Source: Aureobasidium sp. EXF-3400
Lineage: Eukaryota > Ascomycota > Dothideomycetes > Dothideales > Saccotheciaceae
Length of the DNA: 16,557 bases
Reading direction: 5' to 3'
NCBI GenBank assembly: GCA_024195585.1
Contig: SWBL01000607.1
Location: 1-16,557 of the forward strand
Both the position numbers and the translations under genes were made by a program. A model generated the notes under the pieces. That model did not search any database, had not been told where the DNA came from, and saw nothing but the letters and a program-made list of their open reading frames with translations. Positions 8,181 through 16,557 of this stretch are shown here, in pieces (position 1 is the stretch's first letter; every line of letters begins with the position of its first letter).

Positions 8181-10427
8181 TCACATATCATACCAGAAAT
8201 CGTCGTCCAGCCCAGCCCTGCTTGGAACAGGTAACTGCTTATTATCCTGAGCTCGCTCCCAATCTACATCTTCCCAACGCAGGTTCAACATACGGATTGT
8301 CAAGCTCCACTGTTCGAGCAAGCCGACGTACTTGTTGGTATCCGCGGTAATTGGTTGTTGATTCAGCAGCATAAGAAGACCGTCCAACCATTCGGAAGCA
8401 AGTGATGCGCTACCAGTATTTAATTCTAGTAACACTGACTCTCCAGGCGTCTGGGTTTCAGCAAATGTGTTTGAATTACCGAATATTGTCAGGCGGGTGA
8501 CTGTCCCTGTAGGAGATGCATGCTTGTTATTGGACTTTTTCGCATCATCATCAATCAGGACATCCGACCTTGCCACACTAGAGTCAACGGAACTGATGGT
8601 CTCCAAGTCAAGTCTCTCATTCAACTCGTGGAGTTGTGGCGGTTTGTCGAGTTTGCTGTTGTGGGATGCGTGATGCAGATATTTTCTGTCTTTGGAGAGG
8701 CGAACGAAGCGCCATGCTGTTACACGTAACTTCTGTGACTCTGCTGAAGTGATAGACATGTCCGAGGGAGATGGGGAGGATGAGATGATGGGGAACCAGT
8801 TGCCTTTGAGGAGACACTTGATACGCTGCTCACGCATGAACAGAAGTGCATCTGTATGAGTTTGCTCTCGAAGGTTTCTAAACAGCCAAAAATTAGCAAT
8901 TGGGAAGGTGGGGTGGGTTGAGTAGCTCTTACCTGAGGTCTTGACCCCAAGCATATTCGTAGATCTGCGAGACGTCCTGCAACTGCCAATCTCTGACTTT
9001 TGCAAGGGTGGTGCTCCCGAGTTGCTCCTCGACTTGATCCATAGTGGCACGTCTGTCCGATTGGCCTAGAACTGTCCTGATCAGAAGTCTTGAGAGATCA
9101 TCGATTTTGCGGTAGTCGTTGATGTTTGCGCCTGCCTCCTTCCACAGGCGGATGAAAGCATTGAGTGACGCGGCATGCACGTCTTCCCAGCGCAGCAAGA
9201 GCGGTTTGGCAAGTATCTCGGCGTCTTGAATATCCTCCAAAGTAGTGGTGTTCTTTGTGGGGTCTTGGCCATCCATTTGAGCAATCTCGAAATGTTCGTA
9301 GAGGACCATGGTGATGCTCAAACTTGCTTTCGCAATGGGGCAGCGTTGTTCTAAGGGTATGACACTCTGCTCCAGCAGTTCTTTTTGGAAAGCATCCCTG
9401 TTACGGCGGACGTACTCTGTGAAGTTCATCATACCCAAGAATCTGGTCTCTTCAAGGTCCGCTGCCGGGTTGTCCGATGAGAAACCTAGACGCTGCCATT
9501 TGTCGGAGTTGAGATCTGGGATGTTAGCTCTTGCGTTGAGACTCACACCTCATGCGACTAACCTTGTTGGCTAGCTTGATAGTTCAAGGGAAAGCTAGAG
9601 ACCTGAAGTTCTTTGAGAGCTTGTCGATGCTCGCTCTTCTCGAGGTCGACCAAGATGTGCCTCCAGCGAGCAAAGAGAATCTTCATCAGACTCTGGAACT
9701 CAAGAACCGGAGCAGCGATCTCGTGAAGCGCGTCGCCGTGCATCAAATCTTCAACACCGCTGATGACACCCAGTTCCTGCAATCTATTTATGAATTTCGG
9801 CCATTCAGTTTCTCCTCCATTGGCAACAGAGTCTCGCATCAATGCATTTACCAAATGGAGAGCATTCGCGCACAAGGCATGGTCAGCAGAAGCCAACTTG
9901 TCTACGAGGCAGTCGAGAAAGTTGGAGTGGACCTGCAAAAGCGGTACCAAAGCCTTGAATCCAAATTCATCTTCCGAGGGTTGCTGTAGCTTGCGAGGAT
10001 CGAAAGGTCGTGATACCACCAGAACCAGGAGAAGCAACGCGTTGCGAAGGACATTGATAACAGGGCGATTGACGACAACTTGGACAGCCTATTTGGAACA
10101 CACCAAAACTCTAAGAATTTGTTTCTCAAAGGACTTTCTGAAAATCGATTTTCTTACACGTTCTATCACATCCGAGCTCAAGTGGTTCCAACCCAGGTCC
10201 ATCTCCAGCAGACGCGTCAAGCTACCCAGCGCATAGGCAAGAGCATTTCCATTCTCTTCAAGAACGACCTGCTTTAACGCAGGCACTCCCTGGGCCTGCA
10301 CAAAGGCACGCGCAAATGCAGGATCGCTGACGAGTGATTGTAGATGATACGCGCTGAGCTTGCGAGCCGATTCGGACTCGCTCGCTATGCCCGCGATAAT
10401 GGACCGGACGTCGTGAGAACCAGCCAT
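8181..10427 (-). CDS. ELMO/CED-12 family protein
   Basis: Predicted partner of a DOCK-type exchange factor that activates Rac/Cdc42-like GTPases for cytoskeletal control. Exons in transcript order are 10427-10158, 10088-9563, 9515-8933 and 8877-8181, giving 691 aa (human ELMO1 has 727). Introns have GTAAGA, GTTAGT and GTAAGA donors. Residues 5 to about 260 are ARM-like, with ESARKLSAYHLQSL and NALAYALGSLTRLLE typical of the ELMO N-terminal region. The ELMO domain includes KWQRLGFSSDNPAADLEETR at about 270-289. A PH domain follows exon 4's start (from about 460 to 650). The tail has LPVP and ends DDFWYDM; in animals the proline-rich tail helps bind DOCK. An upstream in-frame ATG at 10568 would add 47 residues that do not resemble ELMO proteins, so I chose 10427 (A at -3, G at +4). 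Confidence 0.9.
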
Positions 10428-11313
10428 ATTGATTCCCGACTTTGCATGCGGCCAGGATGCCGAGTTGTGTTTATCCTCGTCAGCGTAGAGAAAAGGGAGT
10501 GTGGCCTGATCCTGAAGTTCGACTCTAGAACATGGGCTGAACAGAAGCAGCCCCTCGGCGCTAGTCATGGCGCTAATTAGATCCGCGGTCCAAGCCGATC
10601 CGGCTCGTGCGCTGTGTACCACTTCTCTCGTCTTGTGTCACGAGACGAGAACGAAATGAATAATGTCGCTGAGGGAAATAGTATTACTCGTTCAAGTAGC
10701 AAATGCAACGACAACAATATCGCAAGATCTGGGATAACCCCTGCAGAGCTTTCCGGATCGATTCACTGGCCGTCAGCGACTCGATAAGCATCGTATGAAT
10801 CCTGGTTTGCGAGATAAAGCAACGATACCAGTCTCTTGGCTCGTCGAAACCTCATGCTTGCCCGCTCGGCTCTGATTGATGGGATAGATGTCGTATCTGC
10901 AGGTTATGCGCATAGAGGCGAATGTGTTGTAATACGCGTGCCACATATCGCCATCTACACAGGTACAGTGAATGCATCAATGAATCTCAATCAGGGACCG
11001 GGGAGAATGATTGATTGATGAGGATGCCATTTTGGCTGTTACTGTGGATGAGCCTGTTGACAAACTCAGTATAGGTACATGGAGAGAATCGTCTGAAATT
11101 TGAAGGAAAGGAAGAGATCGCTCAATGCTGGAAAGGAAAATCGTCGTCGCCTTAAGAAACCAAAAAAGAAAGACCATTGTATAGCCACCTGTTGAATGCG
11201 CCTTTACTCAAAAACCAATGCAATAGTCCAATCCCAACCTTTTCCCCTTCTGTTGTTTGTTCTTTGCGCCTTCCGTGATAAGAAAAGAAGCCCAATGCAG
11301 TGTATGAAGCCTT
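10428..11313. promoter_or_regulatory. intergenic: ELMO promoter and leader, REG1 3' UTR
   Basis: These 886 bp lie between two minus-strand genes. The left part (10428 to about 10800) should hold the ELMO leader and promoter; 10428-10568 is open in frame with ELMO and could be coding if the upstream ATG is used. The right part (about 11000-11313) should contain the REG1 3' UTR. On the minus strand this part is T-rich (TTTCTTTTTTGG around 11160-11175). The plus-strand reading frame at 10836-11018 resembles nothing I know. No RNA gene is seen. Confidence 0.45.
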
Positions 11314-13190
11314 TCACTTTCTCCACCCAACGTTCCATATTACATGGGCAATGTCTTTTGCGGTATTTAAAGTGTCACTCACCTTACCGAAGAGGCCGGC
11401 GGCAACGATGTCATCTTCATCTTCCTCGTAAGGCATGAACATTCCCGAGGCACTGCGGCGCATGCCTAAGCCCTCTTCTTCATCCTCGTCTTCGGATGGG
11501 GTAGTGGCTGGCGAGCCTGACGTCCGTGATCTATGCACGGCTACGCTGTCCCTTCGGTTCGCGAACGCACTCAATCTGAGTGATTCTGTATCGTCTGAGT
11601 CCAACTCTTCGCTTTCCTCATCATCAGGAGGTAGAATATGGTTTTTTGAGGGATTGGATGGCTTAAGGGTTTCCTGAGAAGCTGACTGTGGCAGTTTGCT
11701 TGAACTCCACGAACGAGCCAAAGATGGGGCTGGTGTCGGAGGAGGCTCGAGCTTTTCGGTTTTGTTCTTCAAGGTGGTTGATGGGAGCTTCTCGATGGTC
11801 CTGCTAGAGGAAGTGCTTCTAGCTAGTGGTTTGCGGACGGGTCGCTTTCTCTTGGGACGTCTCATCATGACGATGCCGTCGTCCGATGAATCCGAGTCAG
11901 AATCATTGTTTGGACGCTCGTCCTCGGAACTTCCATCCTCGAACTCGCCATCTTTGCCCTCAACGGCGATGCATTGTTCGACCTTTTCATCGAAGCGAAT
12001 GTGGCGTTTGGGGTACTCGAATGGTGAACGGTCACCAGACGAGGGACGCGGGGAGAAGCAACCCAAATCTAAAAAGTCAAGCTGGTCTCTACTGCTAGGT
12101 ACCATCAAACTAGCAGTGGGGAGATAGGCGGACGATCGACCAAGCGAAGGTCGTTTAGACGGCGGCAAAGTCTGTTGGGCCTGTATGGCAGCGGTAGCCT
12201 GCTTGACAAGAGACGAGGTTGATAGGGAGCGTTGAAGCATGACTTCAGACATGCTTCGCTTCTTGAGAATGGGCTTTTTGTGGGCGGAAGAATTGGTGCT
12301 GGAGAATTGTGGACTAGGGTCCGGCGAGTGCTGGGTCACAGGGTGGGTGGAGGCAGGCTGCAAGGGCCCATAGAGCCAGGTCACGTCGCTTTCTTTCAGC
12401 CTGTGTCTGGTTAGTCTGAAGTGCGGCACTGTCCTGAGATTGCACAGGCGTACCAATTAAGCGCTTCGGGGGACACGGTGGGAAGGTGGTATTTGGATTT
12501 GGCCCACGTTCTCCATGACGCATTTTCAAGGCGCGACCGCTGGCCGTAGACCTTGCGTTGTGACACAATGTGCCGCCAGGAGGACCAGATGTCCTCCTCG
12601 CGCCAATCGTGGGAAAGATAGTCGACATGCCTCGAGGGTTCGTGCTTGATGGCTGTGTCGTCGGCCACGGTAGGTGTTGGTAGAGGCGAGTCAGAACGGG
12701 TAGTGTCAGTGGTGCTGCCCGCATCGTCTTCGTCGTCTCGGTCGCATCTACCATCATTAGATTCGGCATCAGACGTCTCGTCTTCGGGGCGAGGGCTGGG
12801 AGGAAGATCTAGCGGTTCATCTTCATGATAGAATTGGACCTCGTCGTAGGCGGGAAAAGCCAGTCCGGTATCTTGATGATGGCCGAGCTCGAATGAGAGC
12901 TTGGGCTGGTGGTTGGAGAAGACAGGAGCCGAGGTATGGGACTGGGAAAAGTCCGAGTAGGATTGGCGAGAGGCAGCGAGTGAGCCAGAAGAAGCTAAGG
13001 AGCGTTTGAGAGAGCCGATGTGTTCGAACGAAGGCTCGGAAGCGGTGCGGTGCGACGACTTCGGCGGCGAGCCGACCAGCAGCGATGTTCTCGACGAGTG
13101 CGAGCGTTTGAGCGAAGAAGAGGTCGAGTTGGGTTGGATGTAGTAGGAGGGGGTTTGGTCGTCTCGCGACCTGGACAAAACCTCGGCCAT
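11314..13190 (-). CDS. REG1: REG1-like protein phosphatase 1 regulatory subunit
   Basis: Homologue of yeast Reg1/Hex2, which targets PP1 (Glc7) to Snf1-pathway proteins for glucose repression. Exons are 13190-12454 and 12400-11314, giving 607 aa. The 53-nt intron (GTACGC...ACACAG) splits Trp246. The open frame continues upstream for 150 codons without another ATG, so 13190 (AACATGG) is the only ATG start. Residues 1-185 are Ser-rich, with an acidic stretch at about 137-163. The Reg1/DUF1752 domain spans about 189-258 (VDYLSHDWREEDIWSSWRHI, then NWLKESDVTWLYGPL). KKPILKKRSMSEVML (287-301) is a conserved family block. RHIRFDEKVEQC, starting at 378, is an RVxF-class PP1 docking site. The C-terminus carries GMFMPYEEDEDDIVAAGLFG and AKDIAHVIWNVGWRK, also typical. 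Ser-rich and acidic low-complexity linkers separate the blocks. Confidence 0.92.
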
Positions 13191-13281
13191 GTTGTTGGTG
13201 CAAGGCGTGGCGCGGGACAGGCAGGGCGGGGAAATGAAGCGAAAGGGTGCGTGTATGGAGAAGCGTGGATGCGGACGGCGA

Positions 13282-13305
13282 CTACAATTGACGAGGCAGC
13301 GGCAT
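13282..13305 (-). promoter_or_regulatory. uORF in the REG1 leader (7 codons)
   Basis: On the minus strand ATG CCG CTG CCT CGT CAA TTG TAG encodes MPLPRQL. It ends 91 nt before the REG1 start and is the first ATG upstream of it. Whether it lies inside the transcript depends on the unknown start site. A translational role is inference. Confidence 0.3.
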
Positions 13306-13418
13306 TCTGAGAGGGGGTCGAGGCGATGGGCGTCAGTAGAGGTGGTGCTGGAGAGCTGCAAGAGCAGGAAAGAGGTTGGACGGCCGTTGGAGAGGGTTTG
13401 TCGACCTTGAAAGCACTG

Positions 13419-13497
13419 GCTACGGCCTAGCCCCCGGTCAAATTCGCGGCGTGACTTCCAGGAAACTCTGCAAGAACTCTGTTCAATCGCTACGGCC
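13419..13497. repeat. two copies of GCTACGGCC 70 bp apart
   Basis: Exact 9-bp copies at 13419-13427 and 13489-13497 lie in the same orientation 230-310 bp before the REG1 start codon. They could be paired factor sites in the REG1 promoter. Two copies of a 9-mer in this distance can also arise by chance. Confidence 0.3.
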
Positions 13498-16026
13498 CGG
13501 GATCTGACAAGACAGTTCACAGCAGACGATGAATGCAACAATAGAGTGTCGCCAGTGTACGCCCTCGTAGGCACCCAAGTACTGATAAACGCAATTGATG
13601 ATGAATTGTGCTCGACCCGGTGCGACGACTGACGGCGCAATATGTAAAAGGGTCAACGGCTACACATCGGTCTAAGGACAAGAGATGCACACGGCTTGCA
13701 TAAGGGGCCCGCGCCTGCTTGGGGAACCAAGTTCCATGTCCACGTCGAGATCGAGCGGGCCTGCGTGCCTCCGTTCCTGCCAGAAGCAACCTTCAACTGC
13801 AGTGCAGCAACATCTTGTCCTCCACTATTCCCATCGAACCCTGCCATCGGCCATGGCGGCCCCTGGGGTTATTTGTGGGACGTGTCTTCGAGGAACTCTG
13901 GGGTTGAACTCTGATGATCCCGTGGGAACCGATGTCTACAGTCGATGCTTCGTCATTCATCGTGCGTAACACGCCATTCTTTCCTTTGCTCTCCGAGTCT
14001 GCCACCTATCTCCCTCACAACTTCTGGCTGCTTGTCATCAAGCGACATTCTCCAATCGCCTTCCGAGTCCCGACCGCACGACCGACGGTGGGAAAACCAT
14101 GTTTCGACCCCAAAGCTACCCCCGCGCTTGCGTCATCCGACATCTCACGCGCATTCGATCTTCTGCTTTCCACCTCTGCGCCGTCGGTCGATCATGCCTA
14201 GGCAGTCGATTCAGCTCGTTCCGGCAGCTGCCCATTAGGGTGCTCCTCTCATCGCTGGACCCTTATCTTGATGGACTTCGCTTTCATCCACTTCGTGAAT
14301 TCCCCCCACGATGCGGCACTTTGGGTGAGAACACTGCATGCACCATACTGCATTAGCCACTTCGACCGTGACAGAGTTGACAGCAGCCACGCTTGGACCT
14401 GACAGGCCATCTTTTGACCTCGTAATTGCGTGCCCCAGGGAGATGGGTCCTTCGACTCCGCCCTCAACGTGCATATAAGCAACTCAGGTTCAAGGATCCA
14501 CTCCTGCTGCATCCTCTGCTGCAGGTAACCGAAATTCTGATAGCTGCCAATTAAGCCATTCAATGCAAGCTCATGCTGGCATCGCTGTACAGCAGTCAGA
14601 ATTGATTGATTGCTTATCGCTGCAAATAGCCATATGAGCAAAGCACTACAGCATTTGACTAATTTGATACCTCAGGGCGGCGTTCTGTCCGATTCTTTTG
14701 TGCCCGCTCGCCCATCGAATCAATCTCAATACCAATCCTGCAAGCCCCCAGCCAACCAGCAGCGAGTACGATGTGAGTCTGTCACCCTGTATTTGATAAG
14801 CCCCCCGCTTGGGCGGCCCTTTTTGCCTGTTGGAGCATCGGAAGACGCGATACGGCAACCCAAGAGTACAAAGATGACATTGCCTTCCCGTGCTCCACTC
14901 CTTCTTGCGCATTATCACCATAATCACATTCACGTTCACGTCTACATCCAATCCTTGACAATATTGCATTAGGACCAAGACGAACTTCGATTGGCCAAGC
15001 GTCTAGTCGGTTGTTGTCGATTCTTATGCTCAAGCACGTTGCCTTTTACTGCCTATTCTAGCAGTTGCAATCTTCGTTGTTCTCGAATTGGTGATAGGAC
15101 TTCAGTTGTTATTCCCATTCGCCACTAAAGTACGCTTTCTTGCCTGGAATATACAACTTACCAGCGCAAACCTCGAACCACTTTCAGCCCCATCACTGTG
15201 TTATCCTCACAACGGTCTTTTACGGCTGAAAAGGAGTGAATTTCTACAACAGAGGTATTTTCGAGTCTCCCAATCAAGGACTATCGAGGGCTTCCGTACG
15301 ACCTGTGGCCAAATCCCGTCATATGGTAGTCTTAAGACTCTTCGTGTGGAGTTGTGCGGACGTCTGCTCCCGTGCTGGACCGATAGAGGTCTAGGAATAC
15401 GGCTTATGGAAATGTGAGTAATTCGAGTCCATGGTGGCACAGACAGACAGGCTTATCCGGTTCAACAGCCTTCAACGCTGTGCAACGCGCCATGTGGATA
15501 CTGTCACCACTTGAATGCAACCTGGTCACTCGGGTCTAATGCTTTTGATCGTTACTGACCAGTCTCAATAGATAAAGACAGATCCTGACCGACGGCATCA
15601 CTGCTACTTTTACGTTTCAGACAAATACGTGCAGCGGTCCAGCGCATAGTAGCGTACTACAGTGACAGAAGGTCAGGAGTGCCGAAAGAGCCAGTGGTCG
15701 TACACGGGTTGAATCTGGGATTAACCGCTGCTTGTGTTCCCATCAGATAGATACGATCTCTCGCAATCTCGAACATTAGCCGGCTGGGCGTTTTCGATGA
15801 CCTCTTCAACAGAGCGATACGTGGTGATAGGATGAAGGAATCCGTTTTAGATGAATTGGATGCCGAGCTCTCTGCTCGCCAATGGACAATGATGAGGTTG
15901 AAGATTTGGCGCTCGCGAATCTACACGCTGTAAGCATATTGGGTAGCAGGAAGGATGACCTTGAACATATGTTGTCCTGATGTCACAAGTATTCCTGTTT
16001 GCCTTGTAGTTGCTCAGTGACCATAG

Positions 16027-16056
16027 AATTCTTTTTCTTTTTTTCTCTTTTTTCTT
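16027..16056 (+). repeat. polypyrimidine tract
   Basis: A run of almost pure C/T (TTCTTTTTCTTTTTTTCTCT and more) lies about 300 bp before the candidate start codon at 16355. Such tracts often precede fungal transcription starts. Simple low-complexity sequence is the alternative. Confidence 0.45.
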
Positions 16057-16171
16057 CGTCGTTGCCGCTTGAGCCACCCTGGTCGGAGTAACAACCACCT
16101 TTTCTATCTGTCTACACGCAGCACGGTGACTCTCAATGATAGATATGGAGGCAGAAATCACATACAAGTAT

Positions 16172-16212
16172 ATCACCAATCATTTGGACCTTCACAGTGC
16201 GGTATTGGTGAT
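16172..16212. repeat. 9-bp inverted repeat with 23-bp loop
   Basis: ATCACCAAT at 16172-16180 is exactly complementary to ATTGGTGAT at 16204-16212. It could form a short hairpin or a palindromic factor site. The stem is short, so chance is a strong alternative. Confidence 0.25.
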
Positions 16213-16354
16213 GCCGGAGTTTGTTGTCTCGATTTCAACATTTGGTTAACATGACCACCGTGTCAAGCACGTATCTCGACCCCAATGTTGTATGAGATGA
16301 TGGTAAAAGTGCTTTGAAGATATGGTTTCCTCATTGCTGATCTAGAGATTCTTC

Positions 16355-16557
16355 ATGGGTCCACCTAAGGGCTCTGCAAAGGATAGTCAGGTTAGAAAGG
16401 AGATCTTTACCATGGCCGGCTCCTCTATTGAGACAGGTATAGGTTCAAGTAAGATTAGAGATCAAGCACATACGGCCACAGTCAGCTGAAAACTGGGCAT
16501 CCCGTCCGCTCTGCCATACATAAGCAGTTGAACGGCAGATTAGTACTACGGTGGGTG
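16355..16557 (+). CDS. possible first exon of a gene leaving the right edge (speculative)
   Basis: An ATG at 16355 has an in-frame stop just before it (TAG 16343-16345) and a second in-frame ATG at 16412 with an excellent context (ACCATGG). Unspliced, the frame ends after 44 codons (TGA at 16487-16489). A strong donor GTAAGA at 16449 and an acceptor TAAGCAG ending at 16527 would define a 79-nt intron and keep the frame open to the window end. The predicted start, MGPPKGSAKDSQVRKEI then MAGSSIETGIGS, matches no family I know. It could equally be a chance short frame. Confidence 0.2.

Larger units (their letters stand above)
13191..13900 (-). promoter_or_regulatory. REG1 5' leader and promoter
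   Basis: GC-rich non-coding sequence before REG1, read on the minus strand. It carries a seven-codon uORF (13282-13305), two exact copies of GCTACGGCC 70 bp apart, and several GC-rich blocks, including CCCCCGG at about 13432-13438, that could bind GC-box zinc fingers. The frame in line with REG1 stays open to 13640 but has no ATG, so I treat it as leader. No TATA box stands out. Confidence 0.45.
13901..16557. other. long gene-poor intergenic stretch
   Basis: I could not support any gene across about 2.65 kb. Small open frames exist on both strands, often overlapping in different frames, and none shows recognisable motifs. The composition is balanced, which argues against a RIP-mutated transposon. 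It contains a polypyrimidine tract (16027-16056), a 9-bp inverted repeat (16172-16212), an isolated 60-codon open frame (15751-15930) and a possible first exon near the right edge. No tRNA, 5S rRNA or long repeat is seen. Confidence 0.5.

Noticed and set aside
8929..9050. Treating the overlapping ends of the two ELMO open frames as separate genes or as a frameshift
   Set aside because: A normal 55-nt intron (GTAAGA...TTTAG, 8878-8932) joins WGQDLR to NLREQT in frame, as expected for one ELMO protein.
10620..10622. A start for the ELMO gene at 10622 on the minus strand
   Set aside because: The codon is GTG. The first ATGs in this frame are at 10568 and 10427.
13048..13630. Repeated 13-mer CGGTGCGACGACT (13048-13060 and 13618-13630)
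   Set aside because: One copy lies in REG1 coding sequence and the other in its upstream region. The match does not extend and is likely chance in GC-rich DNA.
13914..14201. A 95-codon plus-strand frame with a true ATG
   Set aside because: A comparable frame overlaps it in another phase (13945-14238), the translation has no known motif, and GC-rich sequence favours chance frames. Transcription data could revive it.
14487..14499. GGTTCAAGGATCC, resembling a tRNA T-loop
   Set aside because: The conserved C after TTCRANN is missing, and no A-box, acceptor stem or anticodon arm can be found around it.
14249..14972. Open frames of 120-130 codons on both strands (14249-14641 minus and 14610-14972 plus)
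   Set aside because: The minus-strand frame opens at TTG, and neither translation has domain-like features or family similarity that I recognise.
15088..15417. A 109-codon plus-strand frame
   Set aside because: No motif or family resemblance, no promoter-like context, and overlapped by a minus-strand frame of 77 codons.
15847..16179. A 110-codon minus-strand frame with a Lys-rich stretch
   Set aside because: The Lys-rich part is just the polypyrimidine tract read from the other strand. There is no other support.
16285..16350. Possible C/D-box snoRNA (GATGATGG ... CTGAT)
   Set aside because: The C box does not match RTGATGA fully, and no terminal stem brings the boxes together.

Overview
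The window looks like nuclear DNA of a filamentous ascomycete (Pezizomycotina; a dothideomycete is a guess from general gene style). Introns are 47-73 nt long, have GT..AG borders and CTAAC-type branch sites, and interrupt conserved eukaryotic proteins. The DNA is roughly 50% GC, with no sign of an AT-rich, RIP-degraded repeat block. I see no mobile element, CRISPR array, tRNA or rRNA.

Layout, left to right. (1) 256-6084, plus strand: MOT1 (BTAF1/TAF172 family), the Snf2-type ATPase that strips TBP from DNA. Its first 22 coding bases lie in two tiny exons of 14 and 8 nt, followed by one 5.66-kb exon. (2) 6511-8041, plus strand: an enolase-superfamily sugar-acid dehydratase that aligns with bacterial D-galactonate dehydratase (DgoD). 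It has eight short exons and seven introns, one with a GC-AG border and one stop-free with a length divisible by three. (3) 8181-10427, minus strand, convergent with the dehydratase: an ELMO/CED-12 protein (ARM repeats, ELMO domain, PH domain), expected to act with a DOCK-type Rac activator. (4) 11314-13190, minus strand: a REG1-like regulatory subunit of protein phosphatase 1, with the Reg1-type (DUF1752) domain and a docking motif of the RVxF class. (5) 13191-16557: about 3.4 kb with no gene I can support. It holds the REG1 promoter and leader, and possibly the first exon of a gene leaving the right edge.

The four genes do not form a pathway. They cover general transcription (MOT1), sugar-acid catabolism (dehydratase), Rac/cytoskeleton signalling (ELMO) and glucose-repression phosphatase control (REG1), so this reads as ordinary chromosomal housekeeping territory. 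I found no undescribed system. The points most worth checking are the 8-nt MOT1 microexon, the paired 3-codon uORFs before MOT1, the two unusual dehydratase introns, and a regular four-copy CCGA array in the dehydratase promoter.
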